This document shows positions 1 to 11,004 of a stretch of DNA of 38,773 nucleotides, piece after piece. How positions within the stretch are numbered: position 1 is the stretch's first letter; each line of letters opens with the position of its first letter. The notes under the pieces were generated by a model. It saw nothing but the letters and a program-made list of their open reading frames with translations, did not search any database and was not told where the DNA came from. The stretch is from Condylostoma magnum. Taxonomy: Eukaryota; Ciliophora; Heterotrichea; Heterotrichida; Condylostomatidae. The stretch spans positions 1-38,773 of the forward strand of contig CAKKTI010000189.1 of NCBI GenBank assembly GCA_920105805.1. The letters are read 5' to 3'. The translations under genes and the position numbers were made by a program.

Positions 1-82
1 ACTTTTCCAATTCTGACAAATTCATAACTGAAAAACTGTTATCCATGTTATGATGAACTGCATTAAGTCCTGATTTAACCAT
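1..82 (-). CDS. 5' end of a minus-strand gene (partial)
   Basis: The first 27 codons of a minus-strand gene run off the left edge, starting at the ATG at 82. The visible peptide begins MVKSGLNAVHH and ends near SELEK, with no in-frame TAA, TAG or TGA. It is too short to assign to a family. About 158 bp of AT-rich sequence separate it from the stop of the next minus-strand gene. The call rests on the open frame, an A/T-rich lead into the ATG and the local gene order, so it is tentative. Confidence 0.4.
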   Translation of the reverse strand, partial: MVKSGLNAVHHNMDNSFSVMNLSELEK

Positions 83-240
83 ATTATTATTATATATAGT
101 ATTAGTTTAAAACATTAAGTAGCTGTTTTGCCTTACAATTATTAATTTTGACTAGACAGCAATTAGCATATTCATTAATTATATGCTGTTTAATACTAAC
201 TGAAATCTTAAACAAATATAACAAAAAATACTTAGAAATT

Positions 241-2244
241 TCATCCCATAAATACAGGCTTTCCTTCTCTTATATGAAATCCTTTATTTCTTAAATACAT
301 TTACAACTCGCTGCTGGGCATTCCTCTGGCGGATTATCGTCTACTTAATAGCTAATCTCTAGGATTAAACTCTTTAATTTTTCTGCTACTCTGGCTAATT
401 GAGCTAAACCTTCTTCCATTGAATCCAATACTACGTGAAACAGGACTTTTACCTTTAACTCTATCAGTAATTGCCTACATAACCAAGGATTCTGCCTTCC
501 CAGGTGTATAATTTTAGATTTAAGGTGTTTTTGAGCGAGCTGTGTTATACCTTTATGTAGGACAATTGGAGTCTTCACTACTTAAAGAGTTTAAACTAGT
601 ATCTAATGTGTTTTGATTATTTTGCCTTGGTTATTAGTAGTTTTACCCCTATTCTAAATTATTCACTCTTTAATTTAACTATTACAGTCTTAAAGATAGG
701 TTGTTTTGATCAAAACTATCATTTATTTGTTACGATGAAAAGTTGTTTCTTTTATTCTAGAAGCAGTCTTGGCTATCAATCTTTTAGAAAAGATCATTTA
801 CAATATCCTTTAGTTTCTCAATATTATAGCTTTGCTCTTATACAAATCCTATCTTTTTATCAAATTCACTAATAGACTCCGTATTTTAGCTTACTTATGA
901 TTGAATTTTCGTAATGAATTGATTTTAATTTGCTTCTATACTTAAAAATCTCTGGTCTACATGACTTTTCTATTAAACCATTTCATCTTCCAACTTTTTC
1001 ATATTTTGTATCATCTCTTCAATTTTATCCTTATACTACTACTCTTACCTCCCGAACGAATGTTCTCTTTAAATAATCGGCTTTTCCTCTTAAATCACCT
1101 TATCTTCTTCAACAATATGATCAAACCTTCTATACTTCCCAGGTGAAAACTGTGGTGTATCTAGATTTTTTGGTGCTTTTCCCTATTCTGGCCTGCTAAC
1201 ACTTTCCTCACTTTTACTGAAAATGTCAGAATATCCACTTACTCCTTCAGACCCAAAGAACTTCTTATCTCTTACTAACTCCTCGGTATCACTTTCAATC
1301 TTTTCATTTCCTACTCCCATTACGCATTTATTAGCTCTTAGTCCTCTACTAATTCCATCAACTCCTATATTAAACTCCGCCCAGTCAACACCGCCGCTTA
1401 TGAGTGAATACAGGGTTTTATTATACTTTATTAGTGTAGTCTCAACCTCATATAATTGCACCTTGGAGTCCGGATCTAAATCTATTTCTATTGTGTTTAA
1501 TTTACAGTACCTTAAACTATAAGCCAACTGTAGAATCGAAGCCTCATTGCATGACAAGTGGCCATTTGGGTTCTCCTTTAAAGGAGCTGGGCCAGTGTGT
1601 ATTATATTGCTTAGTTTTAAGTGTTTTAAGGTTTTGTTGTAGGTAAGGGCTTAAAGAATCCCGTAGAATGAGGGAAAGTTCAAGGGATTGTTGCTCAGAC
1701 AAAGCTGTTCTAGTGATTCTGAGTATAAGATTAGAGAACTTAAGTCTGCTTGTTGGAAGTTGTTTGAGGATATGTTTAGATTTGTAATCTTATGGTGATG
1801 TGTGAAGTGATTTATAATGATTTTCGATTGTTTATCTATTAGTGTATTATTAGATAGATCTAGGTCTGTTACATTTGTGTCTTTTAGTTAATTTAAAATG
1901 TAGGTTAGGGCTAGTTTGTCATTCAGTTGACATTGTTATATTATTAAAGATTTTATGCTTGATTAGTTTAAATCTTTTAGTAAAATTTCTCATTGTTGAA
2001 TTGATAGAGAATAGCCTTAAATTTTTAGAGTATGAATTTCTTACTGTATAAATAGATAATTAATTGCTCGAAGGTCTTAGTCTTACTACTTAAAATTTAC
2101 AATTTGTCTATATTCTGGCCCAAATTTTACTATTAATTAGTTTTCTTGCTTCTATAAGGATAATAATACACTTTCTAATGGTTATATATATTATTACATA
2201 CAAATTTCCTTTTTAAAATTTACCTAATACGCTTAAACTGCCAT
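241..2244 (-). CDS. Leucine-rich-repeat protein with C-terminal coiled coil
   Basis: A protein of about 667 residues when TAA/TAG are read as Gln. Residues of roughly 60-290 hold ribonuclease-inhibitor-type leucine-rich repeats, for example LRAINYLFIQQ, VTDLDLSNN and LKHLKLSNI, so a protein-binding scaffold is likely. A Ser/Gly-rich linker follows, then a coiled coil at about residues 395-510 (KIEEMIQNMKKLEDEM) and a Gln/Ser-rich basic tail. The start at 2244 is the first in-frame ATG after the upstream gene; 2199 is the alternative. The stop used is the TGA at 241-243; a TAA at 301-303 is possible, but the 14 residues after it look coding. LRR/coiled-coil proteins are common in ciliary and cortical complexes, but no specific role can be read here. 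Confidence 0.75.
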
Positions 2245-2273
2245 TTTTTAACAATTTATTAACGAATGTATCA

Positions 2274-3472
2274 TTATACTATCTCTCTAGTATGATTTGG
2301 AGTTCTAGTTGTTCTTATTTTAGGCAGTCTACTTGAATTTTAGCCCTAAACTGAATTCAGTCGTTGTCTTTCTTTAATCTTTGTATTTTACCTGATTCTG
2401 AAATTATAATTCTTCTATAATCTTTGGTTTATATAACATTTTGTAGGTTTTAAGTAATTTGGATTAACTAAAGCTTGATAATTAGTATGTTTTTAGTCAT
2501 ATTATTTTGTGTTTTCTTGAACCAAGCTGGAATCATTAAAAAGCTGCTTTTAGCCTAGACTGGATCTTAAAGGGATAAAATCTTTAATCATTTTAACCCT
2601 GATATTTCTTATTTTCATCCCATTTTATATATGTGATTATAGAATCTATGCATCTGAATTACTTTCACATACACTTACTTTATCTTGTTATACTAATTCT
2701 TCATGGTCAGATTCATTTTATAAGTGCTGTATATTATTTTGCAACACATATAGTTATATTCTGCGTCTTAGTTTTAAAATTGTTAGCTACTCTGATCTCC
2801 AATGCTTTTTTATAGTCAGTACGGCTAATCTCTTTTTAATTCTTTCTAATGTAGCGCCTTTATTTTTGAAAAATAGCTTCCTATTCACAAATCATATGCA
2901 ACACATTGTTTTGATGTAATGTTAAAGTACAATTTCATGTTTTATTGAATCAATGTTTTTATAATAGTTGTAGCAATGTAGTAATCTATTCTTTTTATTT
3001 AAAAATTGAATGTATTTGAAAAATCTAACAATTCTTCTGGCTGACTTATTTGTAGTATTGCACGGCATGTATATCATTTAATCTGTGTCTACTTACAAAT
3101 CAGAAATAAGATTTTAAGTTTATTGTTGAATAAGAGCAATTGATATTTCAAGATAATTTTGCCTTACTATATAACCTCTTGTATATTTTTGAATAACTAT
3201 AGCTGCTTTGTTATACATTAATATCTTTTACTATTATTACTGGTACTAATTCTCCAACTATTGCATCAATATCTCTCTCTATCTTGACAAAAATCTACAA
3301 TTTTACACTTTTTCCTTCTAAGCCTAATTAAACTTACCCTTAACTTTTCTTTATTGTTCTAAAGTTTCTATAGCATTTACTTTTTTACCTCTTATTATCT
3401 AGTCCCACTCTATATTGAATTATCGGTTAACATTCTAAAGGGCTGCTGGGTTGAATGAGGACGTATAGACAT
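2274..3472 (-). CDS. IQ-motif, coiled-coil protein with a 14-nt intron
   Basis: A protein of about 394 residues. The N-terminus (MSIRPHSTQQPFR) and the rest of the protein lie in two frames that join when the 14-nt GT...AG segment at 3324-3337 is removed. The joined region is a continuous coiled coil (LQNNKEKLRAQKEKVQ) leading to a calmodulin-binding IQ motif, AAIVIQKYTRGYIVRQ, near residue 100. A second weaker IQ-like stretch is TIKKHWRSEQL. The rest is basic. It ends at TAA immediately followed by TGA (2271-2273). The start codon is 13 bp from the start codon of the divergent glutathione S-transferase. It is probably a calmodulin- or centrin-binding cytoskeletal protein (inference). A later in-frame Met would remove the need for the intron but would lose much of the coiled coil. 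Confidence 0.7.
3324..3337 (-). other. Putative 14-nt spliceosomal intron
   Basis: On the minus strand the segment reads GTAAGTTTAATTAG, with GTAAG at the 5' end and TAG at the 3' end. Removing it links the ATG-containing upstream frame to the IQ-motif frame and restores a continuous coiled coil. Heterotrich ciliates are known for 15-16 nt introns, so 14 nt would be at or below the known minimum. This is inferred from frame continuity only. Confidence 0.55.
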
Positions 3473-3485
3473 TTCTAATAATATA
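3473..3485. promoter_or_regulatory. 13-bp spacer between divergent start codons
   Basis: Only 13 A/T-rich bases separate the minus-strand ATG at 3472 from the plus-strand ATG at 3486. Any promoter must be shared, lie inside one of the coding regions, or use leaderless or overlapping transcripts. No TATA-like element can be recognised at this length. The GST start is well fixed because the family begins close to this point. Confidence 0.4.
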
Positions 3486-4121
3486 ATGGAAGGCAACTCT
3501 ACAATAGTTCTTCATTACTTTCCCCTCTACGGCAGAGCAGAGCCAATTAGAATGATACTGATCCTTGCGGGTGTACCTTATACAGAAAATGTAATTTAGA
3601 TAGAATAATGATAAGAGCTTAAAAACACTTAGGAATATGAGTTTTAAAAGCTTCCAGCATTGGATATTGATGGCTATAGATTAGTTGAGACTAATAGTAT
3701 TATCAGATACCTTGGGAGAAGGTTTGACATGTACCCAGAGGACGATTTATACTAAGCTTATTTAGGAAATTCTACTATTGACTTATTTCTTGATTTTATA
3801 TAAGAATTTGGTAAGTGGCATTTTGCCAAAGACCATGAATCATTGTTGAGTTTTTTGAATGGGTAAGGAAAGTAATGACTTGGGTTTATTGAGAAAAGAC
3901 TAGTTTAAGCTGGAGGAGAGCATTTTATGGCTGGAAGGTTAACTATTATCGATTCAGGGATCTTTCAGTATTTGTACAATCATGTATTTTTGCTTAATGG
4001 GCCAGAGATTTCGTAGGTTTTAGATGATTTTCAAGTCTTAAAAAGTTGGATGATAAATTTTCCCGAGAAATACCCGCAACTGAAAGAATATTTTGAAACA
4101 AGGCCGCAATATCCTATTTAG
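3486..4121 (+). CDS. Glutathione S-transferase (sigma/mu/pi-like)
   Basis: A 211-residue cytosolic GST of normal family length that would conjugate glutathione to electrophiles. The N-terminal thioredoxin fold has the expected catalytic Tyr11 in LHYFPLYGRAEPIRM, a cis-Pro region (KLPALDIDG) and the glutathione-binding ETNSIIRYLGR. The helical domain contains the conserved FMAGRLTIIDSGIF, in the position of the N-capping box. It ends RPQYPI, like sigma-class GSTs, at TAG 4119-4121. The last 34 codons use CAA for Gln and TGG for Trp and no TAA/TAG/TGA, which supports that stop over a TGA 15 bases later. TGA at 3609-3611 encodes the Trp of EQWQEL, and several TAA/TAG encode Gln. No intron is seen. 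Confidence 0.93.
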
Positions 4122-4396
4122 TATAATTTAATTTGATTATCTTATGATTTATATTTCTCATTAATTCTGTATATTTGTTAGGCAGTAAATAAATAAAAAG
4201 TACTGTAAATAATAGTTTCTCTTCAAATATGCATTCTGTAAGGATAATTTAAATATTATTCCAATTCAACCTCATATATGAGCTAAGGACACCATACATA
4301 ACTTTCCCTGGGTGAAACTTTTAAGTTTATCAGCACTAATAATACATCTTATTAATTTCAAAATCTAGATCAGTAACATTTAATTAATAAAATAGA

Positions 4397-6298
4397 ATGG
4401 GAGTTTGCTGCAGCTGTAAAAACCAAAATGTTAACACTCTTAATCCTGGTTCAAATATTATACTATCAACTGTTGCAAATCATACAAAATTATAGAGTAA
4501 AGTTTAAACAGATATTCTTTTGTTCTATGATTTGATCAGAGTCTGCGGATATGGCTCTTTTGGAACAGTTAGAGAGGCTCGATTAAAACCTAATCAATAA
4601 CTTCCTAACAAATTAGGGTAAAAAAGCCAACAAAATAAACCCTATGCTGTAAAATCAATACCTAAGGAGAAAATGAATTAAAAGTATTCAATGTTAAAGA
4701 AGGAAATCATCACTTTAAAAATGGCAGATCATCCAAATATTATCAGATTATACGAGATTTATGAAGATAGTAAATATCTGCATTTAGTAATGGATCTTTG
4801 CACAGGCCTTGATCTTTAACAATTTTCCATAGAGAATGGGCCCCTACCTGAAAAAATTGTAGCAGGCTTAATGCAGAAACTTCTAAAAGCAGTTAACCAT
4901 TTACATAAAATTGGAATATGTCACAGAGACATTAAACCTGATAACATTTTGTTTTTAACTAATGATGCCAATTCTGATATAAAATTAGTAGATTTCGGTA
5001 TGGCTGCAAAATGTTAGGAACAATTCCTATAATCAAAAGTAGGAACACCATATTTCATTGCTCCTGAAGTTTTAAAGGGAAACTATGGAAAAGAATGTGA
5101 TATTTGGTCTTTAGGAGTTGTTATGTATTTCCTATTATCATGTTCTCATCCTTTCAAGGGAAATAGTTTATAGTAGTTAATGCTTAATATTGCCTAGGCT
5201 AATTATAGATTTGGGTCATCACGAAAATAAAAGAAAATATGAGATAGGGTAAGTGATAGTGCAAAAGACTTGATATAGCTAATGCTTGTTCCATAACCAA
5301 AATACAGAATCAGTATAAAACAAGCATTAAAACATTAGTTTGTTACTTAAAACTAATAATAAACTCCTATTCGAATGACAAATAATCTAATTAAAAATCT
5401 AAGTAAGAAGAAGCCTCCGGGAATGGTTTAAAAGGAAGTTTTGAAGGTTCTAGTGAGAAACTTAAACGAAAATGATATTACAGGATTAAAAGAACTATTT
5501 ACATTTCTTGATTAAGACAGCACTGGGTTTATATCAGTACAAGATATAAACACCGCACTGCTTGATAGTGGACTTCAAATTGCCAGCTCTGAGTTATAAG
5601 CAATTCTAAACAATTTTAAAAAAATAGGAGATGGGAAGGTTAACTACACTGAGTTTTTAACTATGGCTTTTGACGTAAAACACCTTATTGATGAATAAGA
5701 CCTTTGGATAGCCTTTAAATTATTTGATACTGACAATGATAATGTAATCACCGTGGAAGATTTTAAGGGAGCATTAGAACAGACAGGCTACTCTTTAACA
5801 GATTTAGAAGTTCAGCAGATTTAAAAGGAATTTCAAACAGGTAATAGCTCATATATGGATTTTGAGTAATTTAAAACTATAATGATGTGCTTTTAGGAAG
5901 AGTAATTAGTTGATTCATCTCCTTAAATACGATAAAGCTCAATAAACTTCCAATAATTGTAAAGAATACATACCATTATCAATAATTCTAATTAATCTTC
6001 ACGAAGATAATCAATTATAATTTCACCTAATGCCTTAAGATCTAAAAGTAATAACTATTCTAATAATTATCAAGGTAAAATGAACTAAGAGGAAAAAGCT
6101 AAGCAGATTGGTATAGATTTTGATTCCTTAAGCCCGATGATTAACCGTGGAGCTACTTAGAATATTTCATTAGATTCTTTTAAGGATTTTCAATTCAACG
6201 ACGGCTTAAATAAAATGGATCAAACTAATGATAAATCTACTGAAATGTAAGATAGCAGTTAGCCCACCTTAAGCGAGCAGAATACATTTATTAAATGA
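4397..6298 (+). CDS. CDPK: Calcium-dependent protein kinase (CDPK), lipid-anchored
   Basis: A 633-residue Ser/Thr kinase regulated by its own EF-hands. It starts MGVCCSCK: Gly2 suits N-myristoylation and Cys4/5/7 suit palmitoylation, so membrane attachment is expected. The kinase domain is complete, with [11 protein letters not shown], Lys86 in AVKSI, HRD at 176-178 in [11 protein letters not shown] at about 199 and APEVL. A junction segment and four EF-hand positions follow: loop 1 ([12 protein letters not shown]) and loop 3 ([12 protein letters not shown], residue 444) are canonical, while loops 2 and 4 are degenerate. The tail is a Ser/Gln-rich low-complexity extension. The conserved Trp of IWDRVS is TGA at 5240-5242, yet the gene stops at TGA 6296-6298, so both meanings occur in one mRNA. 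TAA/TAG encode many Gln. Confidence 0.95.
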
Positions 6299-6643
6299 TT
6301 AGCTAGTAATAAATAATTAAATATGCTTGAATTCTACCTGTTCGAAATTGTTTTTTTATGTTGTAAATAAGATGACTTTCAATGGCTCATTTACTCCTTA
6401 ATAATTCATTTGTATTTTAAGAATTATATAAGGTAAATTTGGTGTAGTTAGAATAATAATGTAGAAAACTATTAATATAACCAATTTCTTATATTTAAAT
6501 AACATATATTATATAACTTACCATTTTATCAACAGATGAAAGTTTGTACTACCTTGTTTATTTTAAAACAAATTCTATCAATTTGATTATTATATGTTTA
6601 CTTAAAGAATCCTACTTATTACAACTGATTAAAATAACAATTA
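6299..6643. other. Region between convergent genes; no gene supported
   Basis: About 345 bp of AT-rich sequence between the CDPK stop and the stop chosen for the minus coiled-coil gene. No conserved protein motif, RNA gene or repeat was seen on either strand. Part of it (6578-6643) would be coding if the minus gene instead ends at the TGA at 6578-6580. The rest probably holds two short 3' UTRs and spacer. Confidence 0.4.
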
Positions 6644-7675
6644 TTACTCTTTTAAATCAAACTTGCTCTTTATTGCAGTAATCGATTATTTTTTGCGGGT
6701 TTCTTCATTGAGTCATTACTTTTCAACCTTATTTATTATATACTAAACAGAGTGGCTATTCTTTTAGGCATCACATAGCGCGTATTGGCATTTTAAATTG
6801 ACTATTTTGTTCTAGACTTAATTTATTTGTCTCTGTATTCTACTCATTTACTATCTAGAGCTTTGTTAATTCAGCATTTCTTGAAGAGTTTAAAGTTCAT
6901 TTTAAAGAGTTTCAATTGATAATGATGCCTCATCTTCGTTGATTCTAATTTCTTTTTCTATTAACTCGGGCTTTTGAATAATTTTGTTGCTAGAATATGT
7001 TCTTGCAATACTTTGATTAGATACTTTTAGTAACTAAGTTTAGCTTAAATTTTGCTTAATTTAATTGGTTTTTACTGAATTATTTAACTCAATTTCCTAA
7101 TTGTCTGTTATAGATTTAAAAGGCATGAATGTTTTTTACTTTTTAAGTAGTCTATCCTTAAATTCCTATCTTCTTGCAATTATTTTTTAGACTTTCAAAT
7201 TCAAATTTTTCTGTTTTGGTTAAATTTAAAACACCAATTTGCTCTCATTTACTTTCACTTCTTTCTATCCCTTATAGTCCTTTTCTATCTCTTCGATAAT
7301 TTATCCCAGATCTTATTACAATTTAATAAGGTCTTTGTAAGTGCAAGGAATACTTTTTAAGTTTTAAGCTTCATTTATTTATTATTTTAGCTCATAACTT
7401 CTATAATCTTCTATAACCATAAGCTACCTGTCTTGATTTTGCAGTAACTCATCTACTTTTTCTTCAATTCCATAGCAATCTATGAATGAGTTAATATCTG
7501 AATATCCGCTTTCACTTCTGTAATCTATGCTTTGGAAACATCGATGATGCTGTTATGGGATAAGATAATCATTGAAATTTTACATTGCATAATTCAAAGC
7601 GACATTGAGCTAGTCTATTTTGTCTTCTAATGTAAAATTAGAGTAAGTTGATTGAGAGTTTGGAGATCTGCTCAT
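6644..7675 (-). CDS. Coiled-coil protein, unknown function
   Basis: About 343 residues starting MSRSPNSQSTYSN. The N-terminal half has charged helical segments (LIKLQQDLGQIIEEIEKD), the middle is basic and Gln/Asn-rich, and the C-terminal half is a long heptad-type coil (ETLQNELQTLQEMLNQQ, then IQRQINQVQNKIVNLK). No enzyme motif is visible, so a structural or centrosomal/cortical role is only a guess. The end is uncertain: TAA-TAA at 6641-6646 is used here, an earlier TAA-TGA pair lies at 6713-6718, and a later TGA at 6578-6580. The start is 23 bp from that of the divergent gene at 7699. Confidence 0.7.
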
Positions 7676-7698
7676 TTTATTTTTGAATTTTATATAGA
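7676..7698. promoter_or_regulatory. 23-bp spacer between divergent start codons
   Basis: Twenty-three AT-rich bases separate the minus ATG at 7675 from the plus ATG at 7699. It must contain, or lie within, a shared bidirectional promoter. No factor-binding site can be recognised. Confidence is limited because the plus-strand gene is itself hypothetical. Confidence 0.3.
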
Positions 7699-8106
7699 AT
7701 GAATTTAAAGGAAATATTATTTATTGTATGATTGATTTAGATTAAGGGCTCGATTAGTACATTGAAATTATCCAGGGTAAAAGGAATATGTTTTGAGACT
7801 GATTCAATGTAAAAATTGTATAAGTTATTGTATGTTTTAAGCACATAAAGATACCTAAGGCATGATAGGTTTTATTACAAAGAATATTAAGTAATTTTTA
7901 ATGATATAGATAAAATAATATTAGTGTTGTTTTATAAAGAAGTAAACTAATAGAAAGAGAATACTAAGCTTGAAATAATTACTGATAAATGTTTAATAGG
8001 TCTTTATTAAGTAAGGTGCACAATTTAGGTATTATATTGGAAGCATATAAATTAAGACATCTTTAATAGATTAATAGAGATTTGCTATTTAGTAGTAATA
8101 CTTTGA
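7699..8106 (+). CDS. Small hypothetical protein (135 aa)
   Basis: An open frame of 135 residues from MNLKEILFIVWL to CYLVVIL, ending at TGA 8104-8106. A hydrophobic N-terminal strand is followed by alternating charged and hydrophobic segments such as YYKEYQVIFND and KIILVLFYKEV, and a hydrophobic C-terminus. It reads like a compact mixed alpha/beta protein, and the strand pattern is vaguely longin-like, but I do not recognise a family. Support comes from amino-acid balance and the gene-dense context only; with three reassigned stops an open frame alone is weak evidence. Confidence 0.45.
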
Positions 8107-8383
8107 ATTATTATTTGGAATAACTTCGTAGTAAAAGGACTTTAAAGCCTATCAGTTTATTCATTTGATCCCATTATTATAGTTTAATTATCATATAATT
8201 TTTACTTAAAACCGAATTAATACTCGTTTCATAAATCTAAATACCAGTAAAAATAATGATTCTACTGAATTCATATTGCAATCTAAAAGGGGTGCATAAT
8301 AAACCTAATATTGGTTTATTTTTATTTTAACAATGATATTAAAAACTCGTTCCACCTACAAATGTAATTTCACTATATATAAA

Positions 8384-9331
8384 ATGGATGAATCCTTAAA
8401 TTAGAAACTCGCTTTTAAAGATTTTATGAGAACTAATCCCTCATAAAAACTAATGAGAAAATCTCAAACTGACAATACCAAAATTAAACTAGTAATTAAT
8501 CAATTCTAGCGTGGTAAACTCCCCGCTATATAGTAATAAAAGAAGTACTTTAATAGGAACAGAAACTAAAAAGACAGATTGAATAAATTAAGAAGCTAGA
8601 AACTAAATCCTATACACGAGAATCCCTAATCAGAATCTTGTATCGATTTAGGCCGTAAGGATTTCTTTAATACTTGAGATAGTAGTACAGTTTCTGTTTA
8701 AAGTGAAAGTATTACCTAAATGTCAGACAAAAACTAAAGCTATTTCGATTCACTTTATAATAGATTCTAAGCCAGCTTGGATAAATGTGAAAAATCAGAC
8801 CATGAATCCTATGTAAACATAGCAAAATTTTACATCAACCAATGTAAAAGAAAATGTCCTTATTTAAATGATATTTTAACAGGAATCATGCAAGTTATTG
8901 AAGATTATCTTAATAATCAAAAGAGAGTCCTTTTATAAAAGTAGCAAGAAGATTTATTGTAGCATCAATGCTAAATTTAAGAGATTTAAGTATAGCTATA
9001 GAGTTAGACTAAAATATATGAAGCTTTATTATAAAAAAGCAATATGCAAAAGGAGTAGTTTGAAAGCACAATTAATCATTTAAATAGCAAAATTATCAAA
9101 ATTTTAAGCAAGTACAAAAAGAATAAATACTTCATAAGAGCTTTAAAGGCAAGAGAATAGATTTTTATATCTATTATAGATAGAGTAAACTTATAATACC
9201 CATAAGTAAGTCAAATATACGAATAAGAGTTTTTAAAGTATGTTCAAAATAATCCAAATGATGAAAACTTATTGAATAAATTTTTATCAGATCAAAGTAG
9301 AAGTATATCAGAGAAGATTATTAAATATTGA
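8384..9331 (+). CDS. Basic N-terminus plus coiled-coil protein
   Basis: A 315-residue protein starting MDESLNQKLAFKDF after a TATA-like run (ctatatataaa). The first 90 residues are strongly basic and Asn/Gln-rich. A central segment holds spaced Cys residues (INQCKRKCPYLNDI), followed by a Gln-rich coiled coil (QQEDLLQHQCQIQEIQVQLQ) and a Lys-rich helical tail. TGA encodes the Trp of FFNTWDSS, while a later TGA at 9329-9331 is the stop; the last 20 or more codons use CAA only for Gln. No family is recognised. Confidence 0.7.
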
Positions 9332-9454
9332 TTATCATACCAGTTTAAATTACTTAGTTCTTTATAACATTTTACTTTTATTCTATACATTAATTAAGCT
9401 ATACATAAGCATCGATTGTGACAACCAAGAAATGGTATTTAATTTAAAGCGAAT

Positions 9455-10924
9455 ATGAAATAGTCGAAAATTAAAACCCTTAAGATACCTATTCTAGATT
9501 CTTCTAAAAAACTAATTACATGCAAATCATTCTGTAGAGACAAAATAATAAACATAAATAAAACCTAGAGTTTTTAGTCAATAGATGTAAGTCAAATTGA
9601 CATATGTAGCCTAATGCCTAAGTAAAAGGTTACAATTAAGCATAGCAATACACTAAGAAATCTCAATTTTCCTATAAAATAGTCTAGACATATACCTCTT
9701 AATAGCTAATAAACATTACGATAGTATTCTTAATATTTTAATGAAGACGAGAAGAAAGAGCTTAAGAGAAGGGAAACTATTTATTATTTTAGTAAGAATA
9801 GCAAAATTATACATAGAAAAATCTCACAGAATTGAATGAACTATAATGATAATACTGGAAATTATAAAATAATTATAGGTGATTAAATCGATTTTAAATA
9901 TGAAATTATTGGAATAATTTAGTAGAAAGAAGCCTATAATCTTATCAGAGTTTTAAATCATCAAAATAAGAAAATATAAGCAGCTAAAATCTACAATAGT
10001 CGGCATGATTTGGAAGAAATTGTTAAAAAAGACTAAACATGCATTGAAATGATATAAAATGAAAGTAAACTAATAAAATTATACACAAAGTTTTAATTCA
10101 GAGGACATGATGTGTATATAATCAATTAAGTGCACTAAAGTCTTTCGTAGTACATAAAACTAGGTAATTTTAGATATACTAATAAACGTATTATAGGTGA
10201 ATAGTTGGTTAAGGGAGTTTAGTCTTTGTAAAATAGAGGAATACATCTATCAGAACTATCCCTAGATAACATAATGCTAAAATAAACTAAGCATCCAAAG
10301 GTAAGGATAGTAGATTTCACAAAAGCGCAGTTATTTAACTTATAAAAAGGTCCCCTGAAGTGCTATTATATAACACCAGAGTCGATTCTAGGTTTGGATG
10401 CTGGGCCAAATTAAAATATTTGGGCAATTGGATGCATTTTAGCTGAAATGGAATTAGGAAAACCCCTTTTTACCAATAAAAACAACATTAATATGATAAA
10501 ATAATTCATAACTACTATAGGTTTTCCAGATAGCAGCTTTATTAAGTTTTTAAAAGACTTTAAGCCATTCTCTGCTAAGATGTTAGATAAATGATCTAAA
10601 ATGAGTAATACTTAATAATAATAGCTAAATTTAACTCAATAATTAATTGGTGCTGATTAAAGACTTATAAATCTTATTAAATGTAAGTTTTATATAGAAT
10701 GCTTGCAATGGAATCCCCAAGATAGGCCTACTCTGCAAAGCCTCCTATAACATGATTGAATTACTGATATTCTTAGAGCTAAAGTTGAAGTATAATCTAA
10801 CAACAACATTTCAATTAAACGAAGAAATAGGAGATCAATTACTGACCTTATACCAAGAGTATCATATCGTTTAGACAGCAGATAAGACTCAAATAACTTA
10901 GCTAGTGTACACGAGAGCAAATGA
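9455..10924 (+). CDS. CMGC/DYRK-like pseudokinase
   Basis: A 489-residue protein with a basic N-terminal 140 residues and a kinase fold from about 145 to 430. The N-lobe has no glycine-rich loop (IIGIIQQKEAYNLI) but keeps a Lys in AAKIYN. The catalytic HRD is replaced by HLSELSLDN near residue 263, so the catalytic Asp is lost, and DFG is replaced by DFTKA near 286. C-lobe features remain: TPESILG in the APE position, NIWAIGCILAEME, and HDWITDI, whose Trp is TGA at 10757-10759. The pattern recalls DYRK/HIPK-type CMGC kinases with a Tyr-Ile-Thr-Pro activation segment (KCYYITPES). It is probably a catalytically dead scaffold. The stop is TGA at 10922-10924. No introns are needed. Confidence 0.85.
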
Positions 10925-11004
10925 ACTATTTAGTATATTGTTAGTACTAATTAATACTCCATACCTAATTCTATTATTTACAATTTTAAATAAACAAAGC
11001 CAAA

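Noticed and set aside
345-578. Short minus-strand and plus-strand standard-code ORFs in 345-1557
   Set aside because: Some are other-frame shadows and others (1183-1557) are pieces of the single LRR gene cut by sense TAA/TAG codons.
2633-2815. Plus-strand hydrophobic ORF
   Set aside because: Antisense to the IQ-motif gene, which has a recognisable motif in the other strand; hydrophobicity comes from AT-rich composition.
8107-8383. Possible C-terminal extension of the small 7699 gene past its TGA
   Set aside because: The continuation loses balanced composition and there is no homology to support it; kept only as an alternative.
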